Positions 1 to 12,025 of a stretch of DNA of 64,000 nucleotides are shown one piece after another. Source of the stretch: Hawksworthiomyces lignivorus. Taxonomy: Eukaryota > Ascomycota > Sordariomycetes > Ophiostomatales > Ophiostomataceae. A program made the translations under genes and the position numbers. The first letter of the stretch is position 1; every line of letters begins with the position of its first letter. The stretch lies in the NCBI GenBank assembly GCA_002917075.1, contig NTMA01000064.1, positions 62,001-126,000 of the forward strand, in the 5' to 3' direction. A model generated the notes under the pieces. That model had not been told where the DNA came from. It worked only from the letters and a program-made list of their open reading frames with translations, and made no database searches.

Positions 1-774
1 GTCAGAATCGGTATCAATGTATGCTTTTACTTTGTGATGTTGCCTTTTCTATTTCAGGAGGAGTTGGCTTTCTCTGAGCAGTAGATTTCAGCAAATCTAC
101 TCATGTAAAGGCATTAACATCTAATTCTAATATTTGTCATTTAAGATTTCCTGAGTTAAATAGAACAGAGCATGTACGAAGTTCTTTAATTCCTTTCAAA
201 GACGCCACCTGATGCAGGTTAGAATCTTCATCGGCCTTGAGGCTCCACTGGGGATTTTTCAAGCTAGAAATAACTTTATCTCGGACCGACGATCATCAAA
301 TGAAATGTCGCTTTCCCCGTCTTTCTTAAATACCCCAAGCTATTGATCTTTCTCCAGGTTCCACCACTCTCTCGGTTAGTTTCTCCCCCTCGCCATATCG
401 CAGCGATAGTAGCGGGGATCTCTCGTCTCTCCACGTTATTGGCGCTTTGTCGGTCCAAGAAGCTTCACTGGTTCCATCCGGACAATAGCAAGAATCATTT
501 CCGATATGAGCGCGTTACAATGGCCGTATTGTTACAAGTATTTAAAGGGCCGGCGGTTGGGCTTTTGGCTTTTGGCTTTTGGTCTGTACTGGCTTCGACA
601 AGTTCTACATATGTATTTCGAGAAGTCTGATTTTGAACGACTAAATTCAAGAAACTCTGAAAGTTGGTCACGTTCTCAAACTGCTAGCACGCGCTCTCCT
701 GCTTGGACAGCCAGTTCTCTTTCTCCGTTCTCAGCTTTGTCTCGTTTATCTCTCTTGAATATATTGCATACAAA
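1..774. other. Upstream spacer of the GH13 gene
   Basis: No gene supported. A TATA-like TATTTAAAG lies near 540 and a short tandem TTTTGGC repeat near 559-585, both 190-235 nt upstream of the GH13 start, so they may belong to its promoter. The short reading frames here have no recognisable protein features. Confidence 0.5.
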
Positions 775-2577
775 ATGACTGTCAATCGCCGGGCGAGACA
801 ATGGTGGAAAAACGCCATCGTCTACCAAATCTATCCCGCGTCTTTCTGCGACTCGAATGGTGATGGAGTGGGTGACCTGCCCGGCATCACGTCTAAGCTG
901 GACTACATCGCCGGCCTCGGCGTCGACGCTATCTGGATCTGCCCAATGTACGACAGCCCACAGGTCGACATGGGGTACGATATCTCCAACTACGAGGACG
1001 TGTATGCACCCTACGGGACGCTCCAAGACATGGAGACGCTGCTCCGCGAAGCACATGCCCGGGGTCTCAAGGTCATGCTCGACCTGGTCATTAACCACAC
1101 CTCAGATCAGCACGCCTGGTTCCGGGAGTCGCGCAGCAGCAAGGACAGCCCTAAACGGGACTGGTACATCTGGAAGCCCGCCAAGTACTCGTCGTCCGGG
1201 GAGCGGCAGCCACCAAACAACTGGCGCAGCGCCTTTGGCGGCGGTAGCGCGTGGGAGTGGGACGAGGCGACGGGCGAGTATTACCTACACATCTTTGCCA
1301 AAGAGCAGCCGGACATCAACTGGGAGAACCTCGAAACGCGCAAGGCTGTGTATGCCTCGTCTATGGAGTTCTGGCTCGAGCGCGGCGTCGACGGTTTCCG
1401 CATCGACACCGTCAACCTGTACAGCAAGCGCGTCGACTTTCCAGACGCACCGATCACCGACCCCAAGGAGCAGTTCCAACCCGCATTCATGCTGTTCTGC
1501 AACGGGCCCCGCATGCACGAGTTCCTCGGAGAGATGCACGAGATCCTCGCGCGCTACGGAGCCATCACGGTCGGCGAGCTGCCGTGCACCCCGGACATGG
1601 CCGAGGTGCTGAGCTATGTCAGCGCCGAAGCTAAGCAGCTCGACATGGTCTTCCAGTTCGACGTGGTCATGGTGGGCCAGGGCCAGACCCACCGCTACGA
1701 GACGACGACCAAGAACTTCACGCTGCCACAGCTCAAGGACGCCGTCTACCAGACGCAGGCGATCATCCACGGGACCGACGCGTGGACAACCGTGTTCACC
1801 GAGAACCATGACCAGTCCCGCTCCGTCTCCCGGTTCACAGATGACCGGCCAGAATACCGCACCGCCGGAGCTAAGCTTCTCGCCCTGATGCAGTCCTGCC
1901 TCAGCGGCACGCAGTACATCTACCAGGGACAGGAGATCGGGTCTGTTAACGCACCCAAGGAATCGTACCCTCTTGAGAATTATCTCGACATCGATAGCCG
2001 TCTATACATCAAAATGGTCAAGAATCGATACGGGGCCGATAACACGGAAGAGATCGACAAAGCTTTCACGGCGCTCCAGCACCTGGCTCGTGACCATGGA
2101 CGCATTCCAATTCCGTGGAACGGCAACGCCAAATACGGTGGATTTTCTGAGGCGGCCGAGAAGGCCGGCATCGACGTCAAGGAGCCGTGGATGAAGCCGC
2201 ACCCGCTAGCCGGCGAGATCAACGTCGCATCGCAGCTTGGTGACCCCGACAGCGTTCTAGCTTTTTGGCAGAAGGCGATCCGGTTTCGCAAGGAACACAA
2301 CGACATCTTCGTGTACGGAGACTTTAGAATCGTGGACAAGGAGAACCCCAACGTATTTACGTTTGTAAAAGAGGCAGAGGACAGCAAGTCGAAAGCCGTT
2401 GTGGTTTTGAATTTTACTTCGGAGGAGGCGACATGGAAGCTTCCCAGTGCAGCGGAATTAGGCTTGTCCGAAGAGGCAGCTCAGAAGCTGGTTTCCATTC
2501 TGTCTACATATCCTGGCAAGGTTTCAGATGAGAGTCTGGCGCCTTTCGAGGGCAGAGTCTATTTAAGCCAAATTTAA
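775..2577 (+). CDS. GH13 alpha-glucosidase / oligo-1,6-glucosidase-like
   Basis: Single-exon gene of 600 aa, hydrolysing terminal alpha-glucosidic bonds of maltose/isomaltose-type sugars. The ATG at 775 (ACAAAATGACT) is preferred over an in-frame ATG at 703 because the GH13 start WWKNAIVYQIYP follows directly. The family landmarks appear in order: the DSNGDGVGDLPGI calcium/loop-like segment, DLVINHTSDQH, nucleophile Asp211 in GFRIDTVN, acid/base Glu268 in TVGELP, and Asp346 in FTENHDQSR. Length matches fungal maltases and isomaltases (about 580-600 aa). There is no signal peptide, so it is probably intracellular. No sugar transporter is adjacent. Exact substrate (maltose versus isomaltose) cannot be read safely. 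Confidence 0.93.
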   Translation: MTVNRRARQWWKNAIVYQIYPASFCDSNGDGVGDLPGITSKLDYIAGLGVDAIWICPMYDSPQVDMGYDISNYEDVYAPYGTLQDMETLLREAHARGLKVMLDLVINHTSDQHAWFRESRSSKDSPKRDWYIWKPAKYSSSGERQPPNNWRSAFGGGSAWEWDEATGEYYLHIFAKEQPDINWENLETRKAVYASSMEFWLERGVDGFRIDTVNLYSKRVDFPDAPITDPKEQFQPAFMLFCNGPRMHEFLGEMHEILARYGAITVGELPCTPDMAEVLSYVSAEAKQLDMVFQFDVVMVGQGQTHRYETTTKNFTLPQLKDAVYQTQAIIHGTDAWTTVFTENHDQSRSVSRFTDDRPEYRTAGAKLLALMQSCLSGTQYIYQGQEIGSVNAPKESYPLENYLDIDSRLYIKMVKNRYGADNTEEIDKAFTALQHLARDHGRIPIPWNGNAKYGGFSEAAEKAGIDVKEPWMKPHPLAGEINVASQLGDPDSVLAFWQKAIRFRKEHNDIFVYGDFRIVDKENPNVFTFVKEAEDSKSKAVVVLNFTSEEATWKLPSAAELGLSEEAAQKLVSILSTYPGKVSDESLAPFEGRVYLSQI

Positions 2578-2767
2578 TCCATAGAATGTTTTTCCATACC
2601 TAGACAAGACAATAGAGAAAACCGGAATTTAATATTACATAACTAATCTTTAAGCCTGAACCTTTCCTTCTATCATGCAAATTGAAAAGTCGACTATCGA
2701 TCGACTGTCACCCAATACTGTACAAATTATGCCCGGCAACCTAAATCTTTCTAGCATCGCCTTGCTA

Positions 2768-3868
2768 CTACGCCTCCCAGCGACTCTGTAACCAAGTCCG
2801 AAATTGTCCCTCTGACTTGCATGGACCGTTGATGCGGAGAAAACGGTTCATAATCATGTGCACGTGGAATTCGCCCGGGTAGCCGGTGACCGTCGTCTGT
2901 TCGTGGTGAGCTTGCAACACCGCACCAAAGTCGACAATGCCTTCGCGAAGCACCTCGTCTTCGCCATACGTGACTAGAATGTCGTCCACTGGAAGGTCGC
3001 CCCACCACTTGGCAGGGGCCGTCAGCGGATGGCTCCAGGAGTCGCGGGTCTCGGGGCCCAAGAAATTCTGTGCCCAATAGTCGAGAGCAGCACTGAGTAG
3101 GACGTCTTTGTCCTGGATGCCTTTGCCGTGCCCATTCGCATTGGTGATCCAGGGCGAGATGAGAGCGGCGCCAGCCAGCCGCCCGTCCACGGCGAGGGGG
3201 GCCACCTTGGGGTGCGGGTGCGCAAGATGCAGCAGCAGGCTGGTGGCAAGGTGGCCGCCGGCCGAGTCGCCAATCAGAGTGACCGCTGCAGGTGGTAATT
3301 TCTCAGAGTTCAGCAGATACTCCAGCAATACAGTTGCCTGCTGCAGCTGGCGAGGATAGTGATTAGCGGACTCTGACGCGAGAGCTGGCGGTAGGCACTG
3401 TCAGCGTGTTGCCTGTGAATTTGCGGAAAGTAGCGGCAAAAGACCAGACATACAGTATTGCAGGATGTACACAGCAACGCCTGCCGGAAGCTTCTTGTTG
3501 AAGCCACAGGCGAAGTGCATATGCTCACTGAGAGCCGGCGCCATATAGCCGCCGCCGTGGAAGAACACGGCCGCCTTGGACGGCTTGCTCGACCCGATCC
3601 TCACAGCAGTAGTGCCGTCACGAAGATGTATCACTGCATGCTCGAGTCGGTTCTTCTTAGCGAACCGGACGCACATAAAGCGCGTGGACGGAAGCAAGTT
3701 CTGGATGCCAACAGCGCCCAACCCGGACTGGTAATCACGCATGCCCTCGCGGGTGATGTACCCATAGAATGAGTCGCCATTTTTGGTGCCACCCAGTGCC
3801 GCCTTTATAGCTTTCCAGGCGAGAGTGAATGCTGCATATATGATGTCAGAAAACGCGCATGCTAGCAT
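2768..3868 (-). CDS. Alpha/beta hydrolase, HSL/arylacetamide-deacetylase type
   Basis: Two exons: 3454-3868 and 2768-3384. The 69-nt intron (3385-3453, GTATGT...CAG) restores the family segment ILQYSLASES, giving 343 aa. The oxyanion motif HGGG (FFHGGGYMAP), nucleophile elbow GDSAGG, acid Asp in YGEDEV and His in GEFHVHM form a complete HSL-family catalytic set. Expected to cleave small acyl or aryl esters. A hydrophobic N-terminus (MLACAFSDIIYAAFTLAW) may be a membrane anchor. It is tail-to-tail with the GH13 gene. The natural substrate is unknown. Confidence 0.88.
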
Positions 3869-4498
3869 TTAATGGAGTGGGATGGACACACTGATGGCAA
3901 TTGCCCGGGAGAGGATGCATATCCAACCCCAAATGCTCAGAGCTTTGGCATACTCCCGTTCAACGGGATGTTGAGTACTAGCCAACATCCGAGAGTAGGA
4001 GACCAGTAGATACTAAACAATAACCTTCATATGAGCATATCAACCAGCGGAGGCGACCAATCGCCTAGTTATTGGAGTCTGGACAGCGCAGCGGGTGGCT
4101 ATGTTATGTCGATTGCAGACTCGCCTAGCCAAACCCATGAAATCTCTCGCGGACAGTCGGAAGATAATTTAATTGCCGTCCGCGCGGCTTACTGTGGATA
4201 CTTATAGTTGGCGCTGAAATTAAATCTCTTAAACTGCTACACTGTGTATTTGCCACTGTATTTACTCTGAATTCTCCGGTCATATCCACTAACGCTCCAA
4301 GTACAAAGGAAAAATCGTCGTAATATTATTAGCTTATTTGTAGTCCGCAAATCATTGCTTTATGCTCTAATTCTGTCTGACAAGTGGGTTTCTCTTTTGT
4401 TGGCAATATCCTCCCTTTGCTTAACCGAAAACACAGACGCCGTGCTCCGTAATCCAAGTGATCCCTTGAATAGTCCCAAGTTCTTCCATTATCCGATA
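3869..4498. other. Intergenic spacer
   Basis: This is the promoter side of the alpha/beta hydrolase and the 3' side of the acyltransferase. AT-rich; I see no gene, repeat or RNA. Confidence 0.5.
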
Positions 4499-6131
4499 TT
4501 AAAACTTGCTCAGCTTGGGGTCTTTGGCCAGATACGCTTGGATGGCCTTGAAAGTTTTCTTGGAGCAGCCGTAGTCGACCCAGTAGCCCTCGGAACTCTT
4601 AAACATGATCGTAGAATGGACTAAAAACAATGTTGTTAGCTCGTAAATAAACTTTGGCCCTTCACACAATATCGAAATAACAGAAGCACAAAAACGTACA
4701 TCTGTGTGGCGTGTTGAACTCGCCGCTCTGGCCGAGGATGAGCATTTCCTTCTTCTCGCTCAATGTGCCGTCCGTCGAGCTCTTGTCGCTCTTGTCGCTC
4801 TTCTCGGCCGCGGGCGAGAAGTCGATGCCCTTCCAAGCGGCGGGCCAGCTGGTGACGGCGAAGGAGGTCTCAAACGGCTCGCAGATGTGCATACTCTGAC
4901 CGCGGCGCACCATCTCGCGGACCACGGCCAGGCCCTTCTCGGCCTCTTCGAACTTTGCGTTCTCTAAGACGCTCTTTCGGTTTTCGTAGGCAATCTCACT
5001 TAGCTTCGTCTCTGGTGTGATGCGGAAGCGGGACGTGGCGTAGTAGAGGCCATTGTGGAGGAAGCCGTGGCACTCGGGGCCGGAGAGCTGAGGAACGCGG
5101 CCGCGCACTGCGTGGTGAGAGTCCTGTTAGCAGAGGTTCCTCTGGATCAGAGGAGGGGGTGGGTGGAAGATAACCTACAATTCATTGTCTGGGACAAGGT
5201 GATCATTTTTGACGAGCTCCTATCCATGCGAGAAAACTGAAATTCGGTGGTTAGTAATTGGCTACGATTGTTCCTCACTCTACGCTCTTAAAAAAAAGAG
5301 ACAAACCTTTGTCAGAACACCCGTAATGATATCCCCGTCCGACATTTTTTGCTCCTTGCCGTAGCTTGTCTCCAGCTCCAAAGAGACCGTCTGGCGCATC
5401 TGCTGGATGAGCGAGTGGGGGATGAAGAGAGTGTGGTGGGCCTCCTCCCGGTGGAAGACGAGGTCGGGAATGAATCCCAGCAGCACGAAAAAGTACTCGC
5501 CGCGGCGGCGGACGCGAAGCCGACCCGGGCGGCTCACCTCATGCGCCTGGTAGTCGGCGTACTGCTTCTCGTCTGGCAGGGGGTCTTCGACCAGCGGCGG
5601 GGGGCTCTCGCCACGCACGACGCCCATCCAGGCCCGGACGAAGCTGGCCATGCCGAGCTGGTCACCGACAAGGTGCGGGCAGCTCATAGAGAGTATGCTG
5701 CCGTCCTCGTAGAGTCCGAGGTGAAAGTAGAGGATGGGCGCGTCGGTCGGCTCGTCGGCGACGTCAAACGGCCAGTCGGCGGGCCGAAAGCGCAGGTCGA
5801 ACTCCCGCATCGAGGGCAGAAAAGCCAGCGTGTCGGTCTCCGGGGCCGCCGGCACAACCTTGTCGAGCACCCCACCCCTCTCCTCGACGGACCACTTGTA
5901 CAACTCGTAGTCATCGGCAAAGACCTTGGGCACATGGTACGCGAACAGCTTGGTCTTGGGGTCCCGGACCAGGCGTCCGCCCAGCTTCCGCCAGTGCTCG
6001 CGGATCAGCTTATCCAGCGCTGCCTTTAGGGCAGCGGCGTCCAGACGATCCCTGACGATGAAGAAGGTCCGAGTGCGAATGTTCGTGATCGGCAGTTGCT
6101 GATCAGTGAGCTGAAGCGGGATCACGTCCAT
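4499..6131 (-). CDS. BAHD-like (transferase family) acyltransferase
   Basis: Four exons: 5307-6131, a 58-nt exon at 5179-5236, 4700-5107 and 4499-4620, giving 470 aa. The catalytic HxxxD is seen as HLVGD in exon 1 (SCPHLVGDQLG). Splicing the 58-nt exon yields MNLRGRVPQL, matching the conserved N-L-R-x-R stretch of the family, and the last junction gives NTPHRFHSTIMFKSSEGYWVDYG. The family transfers acyl groups from acyl-CoA to alcohols or amines. There is no signal peptide. It stands alone, without other secondary-metabolism genes, so the substrate cannot be inferred. The plant-type DFGWG motif is not evident, as is usual in fungal members. Confidence 0.85.
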
Positions 6132-8403
6132 TGTGACGTGTTCAGCAGCGGCAATGGCTGCGTCTCTATGCTATCTCTTGCTACGAGAAGGGTGAAAGGC
6201 GAAGAGGGGAAGATGAGGAAAGTGAGGTAAGAATAAAAACAAAGAAACGTATGTCAGGGACCATCGTGAAATTATACGCCGCCGTAATGAACTCCAGCGC
6301 TTGGGTTTTGCTGACAGGCAGTAAGCTTATGCTCTCTATCTGTCATGGCGTGGGAATTAGATCCTGGCAACCGGCATAAAACCGTCACGCCAGTGTACCC
6401 ACCGGCGCTTGGGAAAACGCCGGCAGCAAACACCAGCCCCTATCCCCATGTGCTTTGGTAGCTTTGCCCCGTTTGCGATTGTCTCTTTGACCGTGTTAAG
6501 ATAGCAAGCAATAATCTACGTAAGTCCATGATTCTCCGCAAGGCAGCCCAGTGGACTCTGCTCGCCGACAGCGCTTATACCAAGTAGTGTCTAGAGCGTG
6601 TCTAGTGCTCACTAGTCCACTGGTCGCTCGGAATTCGCGTTGGTCAGGGACGTGCTGAGGAGGGATGCGAGGAAGGATGCGAAGGTGGATCCTTTCCTCT
6701 AGTGATTATTATTTCTGGGTACTGGTGCGTTTCAAAGGGACATTAACGTCTTGGGCTCCCAAGTCCTGCAACTCAGCAGTGCACCATCTGAGGTGCTCCA
6801 GGCATCAGCAGCGCTTGTGCATGCCAAAATGGTAGAGAGGCAAGACTCGGAAACACTTAGATATCCAATGACAGGTCCATTCCTTACACCTCCTTCTCTA
6901 CAGTAGCCTTATCAGCAACCTCATCCGACTTCCCGTCAGTAGAAAGTAGACTTGTAGGGCGATACCCTAATCATAGGGGTTAACCTCTTGACGAGGTCCC
7001 CACAACGAGAACCTGCCTCTAACCAGCAAACCCACGCACCCCATAAGGCGTTGGTTGTTCCTATAGGTAGCTTTAAAATATAGATGAAATTACGCTGAGA
7101 GATCGTCGTCGTCAGCATAGTAGTGAAAGGTTCTGCTGCAGGGATAGAGGTGACTGAGCCAATCAGATTTAGGAAAAAATTGCGATGGAACACTAGCGTT
7201 GTGACGTCGTATTGCCAAGCCGCCAATCTCATTAATCATTTCTCGCTGAGGCTCACGAATTAATGTATGTATCGTGCATGGGAACACAGTTCAATTGTTG
7301 CCGCATCTTCGTAGAAACATGTAATCCCTTTGTTTGTGCCACACTGCGCACACAACCGCGTATGCACATAGGCCAGATGCAATTAGGTGGCTCACTATAT
7401 CGCATTATCGACGTAGTCTAATTCATGGGCAGTGACTGCCTATTCCGCGCGACAAAAATGGCAGGATCGAGCTGCAGCAAGAAAATTTGTTTTCTCTTTG
7501 CTTTCCCAAGAACTGACCGCGTATGTAGAGTAGAGGGCCACTCTCAGGTAGAAACAAAGCGGGCAGATTTGCAGCATATCTCAGCAAACAATTTCAGGGG
7601 CTTATTTCATCCAGATATACATTAATTAGAGAACTGCTATATCTCACAGAAGTCGTATGGGTTTCTAGGCGGTTGTAAAGCAGGCGACCTCCTCCTGACG
7701 CCGAACTGTTACTGTCTTGTCAGGATGTAGGCCTGGTGTAACGGCAGGTTCACTTGGTTATAGAGTTGCGGTAACACTGAGATCGTGATGCGGCCAAGAA
7801 GGCGGAGATTGCCAATCGCCACATTTCTGTAACTTCTGTGGGTAAGGATGATGGTTATGTTTGACTTTCAAAACTATATAGTAAACGTGAAAGATTTTTA
7901 GAGACCCCGTCTTAGATCGCAGATCGAAAAAATTGTACTGATTTTGGTTGAAATGTAACAGGGCCCTACGACAAAATATTCATACGAACTCTAATGATAC
8001 ATTCCTATGATTTGCTGCATTTTACAATGTAAAGCCACATAGACGTCAAGGATTACGGCATTTATGATATAACAGAGCTTTTTTTCCCTTGCTACACTGT
8101 CTGACAGTCAAATACAGAAAGTAAAGGCAACTCTTTACCGGCTAACGTGTCGAATTGCTTCTCACATCATTGTGTTATCTTTGTCTAGAGCTATGTTTAT
8201 TGCGAAAGTGTTGGTCTTGTGTCCCGCTGGGGTTCAGGCTGCAAAGCTATGCAATCCGGATTGCCTTTTGAGGCTGGCAAATTGGAGGCTTGATAATCCC
8301 ATGGACGTGGCGGATGGAAGGGAACACAGAAGACATAGTAGGCCTTTTGAATGAAGTAGCTCTGTTCATCTCGAAGCTAGTTTCGGCATTTCGTCGTTAC
8401 TTT
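6132..8403. other. 2.3-kb gene-poor spacer
   Basis: Several reading frames under 100 codons exist on both strands (for example 6936-7287 minus and 7425-7625 plus), but none shows a recognisable domain or a spliceable extension. It separates the left flank from the lactam-type cluster. No repeat family recognised. Confidence 0.45.
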
Positions 8404-10064
8404 TCAGTCTAACTTGTTATATGTTATTGTCTTTAGCGTCAAATACTCATGGACACCGTATTTGGAACCTTCAAGACCATATCCTGACTCTTTCACGCCA
8501 CCAAACGGACTGGCGGCATCGGCCACGATAGGTGTATTTACTCCAACCATTCCTAGCTCCAGTTTTTCTGTAACTCGCTGAATGCAGCGTATATCCGTCG
8601 ACCAGATGTAGCCGGCCAGACCCAACGGGACTAGGTTTACTCTCTCGACCAGCTCCGCCTCCGATTCAAAAGAGAAAATGACAGCGACTGGACCAAATAG
8701 CTCCTCTCGCGCCGCTCGCATGTCCTGCGTCGCTCCCGTGATGAGCGTCGGCGCGTAAAACGATCCGGGACCGTCCATCCTGCCGCCTCCGATGACCCGA
8801 GCACCTTTGGACCGGGCCTCGCCGACCCACTCGTCCAGCCGGGCCACCGAGCCTTCGTGTATCAGGGGGCCGTGTGTCGTTCCCGCTTCGAAGCCGTTGC
8901 CGACCTTGAACGTCGTCTGGATGGCCTCGGCGAGACGCCGCACGAACTCGTCGCAGACACTCGAGTGGACGAAGAACCGGTTCGCGCAGACGCAAGTCTG
9001 GCCCGAACCGCGGAACTTACACAGCACCGCGCCGGCGACGGCGGCATCCAGGTCCGCGCTGTCGAAGACGATAAAGGGCGCGTTGCCGCCCAGCTCGAGG
9101 GAGAGCTTCTTGAGCGTGGAGGCGCTCTGTGCCACCAGCAGCTTGCCGACGCGGGTCGAGCCTGTGAACGAGACCTTCTTGACGAGCGGGTGCGTCGTCA
9201 GCACCTTGCCGACTGCAGGGGTGTTCTCCGACGACGCCGTGATGACGTTGAAGATGCCGCGGGGGAAGCCGGCCCGCTCGCTCAGCGCTGCCAGCGCGAG
9301 CGCCGTCAGCGGCGTCTCGGTCGCCACTTTGCAGACGACCGTGCACCCGGCGGCAAGTGCGGCGCCGGCCTTCCTCGTGACCATGGCTGCGGGAAAGTTC
9401 CATCTAGGTCCAGAGTCAGCCCCCAATCCGTTCTGTATCATATGTGGAACGAGGAGCAAGCCATGCTTACGGGGTGATCAGCGCACAAACCCCAATAGGT
9501 TCTCTGTAGGTGACAATTTGCTTGGTTCCGCACGAGGAGGGAATGGAATCCCCATAGATCCGAGGCGCTTCCTCACTGAACCACTCGATGAAAGATGCAG
9601 CAAACTTCACCTCACCCGTCCCTTCGGCGAGAGGTTTCCCATTCTCCCAGGTGACGAGCACACCAAGGTCGGCGCTGTTCTCGTTGATGAGGTCGTACCA
9701 CTTGCGCAGGAGCTTGGATCGCTGTCTGCCGGACAACCGCCGGTAGTCAGCCAAAGCCACGTTAGCAGCTTCAATTGCTGCCGTAGTATCTGCTTCATCA
9801 AAGTCCGGACATTCTGCGATTTTTAGCCCAGTAGCGGGATCTGTAATGGTATTAGTAGTTCGAGCGTGACACGCTTGGAGGGTGTTATACATATCACTTG
9901 CCATGAACATCAAAAGTTCTGCCAGACCGCGCCCCTGTCCAAGCTCCTGCAACATAACAGACGCCAGATTTGAGAAGAGACGGATCTTGAAGCTGCTTCT
10001 GCGTTAGGAAAAAGACCAACTCGATCTCCATTGCTGAGGCAGCAATACTTACTTTTGGTGCCAT
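8404..10064 (-). CDS. Succinate-semialdehyde dehydrogenase-like (aldehyde dehydrogenase family)
   Basis: Four exons: 10053-10064 (only 12 nt, MAPK), 9902-9998, 9471-9840 and 8404-9403, giving 492 aa. Conserved elements are VHDPATG, the P-W-N-F-P stretch created across the last intron, FTGSTRVGK, general base Glu263 in LELGGNAP and nucleophile Cys297 in GSGQTC. The N-terminal LLKSGVCYVAGAWTGARSG and overall length fit SSADH (GabD-like). It oxidises succinic semialdehyde to succinate, the last step of GABA catabolism. Intron 2 must start GCAAGT (GC-AG) to keep frame. It is divergent from the 2-hydroxyacid oxidase across a 708-bp promoter bearing CGG-N2-CCG sites. Other omega-semialdehydes remain possible substrates. 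Confidence 0.92.
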
Positions 10065-10772
10065 GTTGGTACTAGTGGCTTTGCATCTGAGCTGGAGAGA
10101 TGTGCTTACTGTGATAGGATAACGGGACCTGTATAGGATAAACAATATAAATGAGCTGCATAGAAATACGAGGTTCTATCAGTGCATTTTTCGATACAAT
10201 GTAATCATTTTGCGGAAGAGCGAAGTCGCAATGATACTAGTCTCGGCTCCGAGAACAGCCACAACCGTTCACGGTAAAGAAGCAGCATAGATGCTGGGCG
10301 AATACCGTTTGTGGTGACGAGATCAATCCGAGCGCAATGTGATAGTCTCAGATGGCAGGCTAGCAATAGGCGACATGAAGAGAAATTATGGCTTGTTCAT
10401 ACTATCGTGAATGAATCAGGGGGACCGACAGACGGCTCCGAAATCCGCGCACCAATGAGAGGTTGATGTGTTGGCCTGGCCTAGATTTTGAACTATTGAA
10501 TGTCTAGAACGATCTGTAGCGTAGCGTATTGTAGGAGCTGTAAAGCTGGTAGACCCACAGGAGGTGTCTTTTAACGGAGCCGTGGACGATATTTCGGAAA
10601 TCGAGTGAGTATTAGCTTCTTAGAGGTTATGTAAGAGATTAGTTAGGAGATAGACGATCGAAGCAAGCAAACACTCGGAAGCACATAAGAAGGAAATTAG
10701 ACGAGATCTAAGATTCAGAGAACTCGGGCCTCGCAAAGCTAAGCAGCGTAGAAGGGACACAACCAGTTAAAA
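10065..10772. promoter_or_regulatory. Divergent promoter, SSADH / 2-hydroxyacid oxidase, with CGG-N2-CCG sites
   Basis: A 708-bp shared upstream region. CGG-N2-CCG elements lie at 10243-10252 (TCGGCTCCGA), 10432-10441 (ACGGCTCCGA) and 10574-10583 (ACGGAGCCGT). The same element recurs in the two other divergent promoters of this cluster. Binding by the cluster's Zn2Cys6 protein is inferred. Confidence 0.65.
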
Positions 10773-12025
10773 ATGCCAGCCTCAAGCAGCAGCCCATCAC
10801 TCGAACCCATCAATGTCGCCGAGATACGAGAGATCGCAAAGTCTAAGCTGAGCTCTCCTGTTTGGCAATACTACACTACCGGCTCAGACAGGCAGCATAC
10901 CTTGGAGAGGAACTCCTTCTCATACAATAAGTGTGCTATCACCTTTTCCTACCCCTTTTCTTCCCGTATGTGCGCCATTGCTGACGTCCCAACGCTAGGC
11001 TTCTGCTACGCCCTCGGGTTTTGCGCGACGTCAGTAATATAGATACGAGAACAACAGTCTTTGGCAGGCGTTATGATATTCCTATCGCTGTCGCGCCGAG
11101 CGCCTATCAGAAGCTCGTGGGGGGCGGAGGAGAGATAGATGTCGCGAGAGCCAGCTATGCGCTCGGAACCAACTTTATACTTTCGTCCAATGCAACAACG
11201 TCCCTCGAGGATGTTATAGAGGCCTTGCCCCAACGAGACGCGAGTTATCCAAGCCCCTGGTTTCAGCTCTATTTTTTGAGAGACCGGGGAGCGACGGCGG
11301 GCCTTATTCGCCGGGCGGAGAAAGCAGGCTACGAAGCGCTCGTTCTTACCGTTGACACGGTGGTGCTCGGAAACAGGTACTACGAGAGGCGAGCACCGCT
11401 CATACTTCCAGCAGGCCTACGGATGGCGAATATAGATAGTATCGAGGCCGGCGGCATCTCCAAAGGGCGGTTGCTACTCAATGCGAGGACGGTGGCGGAG
11501 GCGCAGAAAATCACGGAGGAGCATGGTGACCTGCTCGTTGATGCGGGTCTGACCTGGAGCGAGACGATACCATGGTTGCGCTCACAGACAAAAATGAAAA
11601 TTATATTGAAAGGCATCATGACAGCAGAAGACGCAGAAAAAGCTGCAGAGGCGAGCGTCGACGGTATCATTGTCTCCAACCACGGAGGGCGGCAATTGGA
11701 CGGCGTTCCGTCGACTCTCGAAGTCCTGCCAGAGATCGTCGCAGCGACCAAAGGCCGACTGCCTGTCATGTTCGACGGTGGCATCAGCCAGGGGAGTGAT
11801 GTTTTCAAGGCCCTTGCGCTGGGTGCCGACTTTTGCTTTATAGGACGATCGGCACTATGGGGCCTTGCATATAACGGACAGGAAGGGGTTAAGACAGTCC
11901 TGCATATTCTAGAAAGGGAGCTATCACGCACAATGGCACTAACAGGAGCAAGATCCATTCAGCACATAACCAGAGAAATGATCGGAATAGCTAGGAGAGA
12001 TGGGTTTGGAATCACAAAGTTGTAA
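10773..12025 (+). CDS. FMN-dependent 2-hydroxyacid oxidase/dehydrogenase
   Basis: Two exons, 10773-10930 and 10999-12025 (68-nt intron, GTGTGC...TAG), giving 394 aa with the junction SYNKLLLRPRVLRDVSN. This is the glycolate/lactate oxidase family: YYTTGSD near the N-terminus, substrate/FMN segment PIAVAPSAYQKL, catalytic His in SNHGGRQLDG, and the C-terminal phosphate-binding loop. That loop reads DGGISQGSDVF where family members normally have DGG(I/V)R-x-G(T/S)D, so one usual Arg is Ser. It should oxidise a 2-hydroxy acid to a 2-oxo acid. The substrate is unknown. It probably belongs to the lactam-type cluster because of its promoter sites. Confidence 0.9.
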
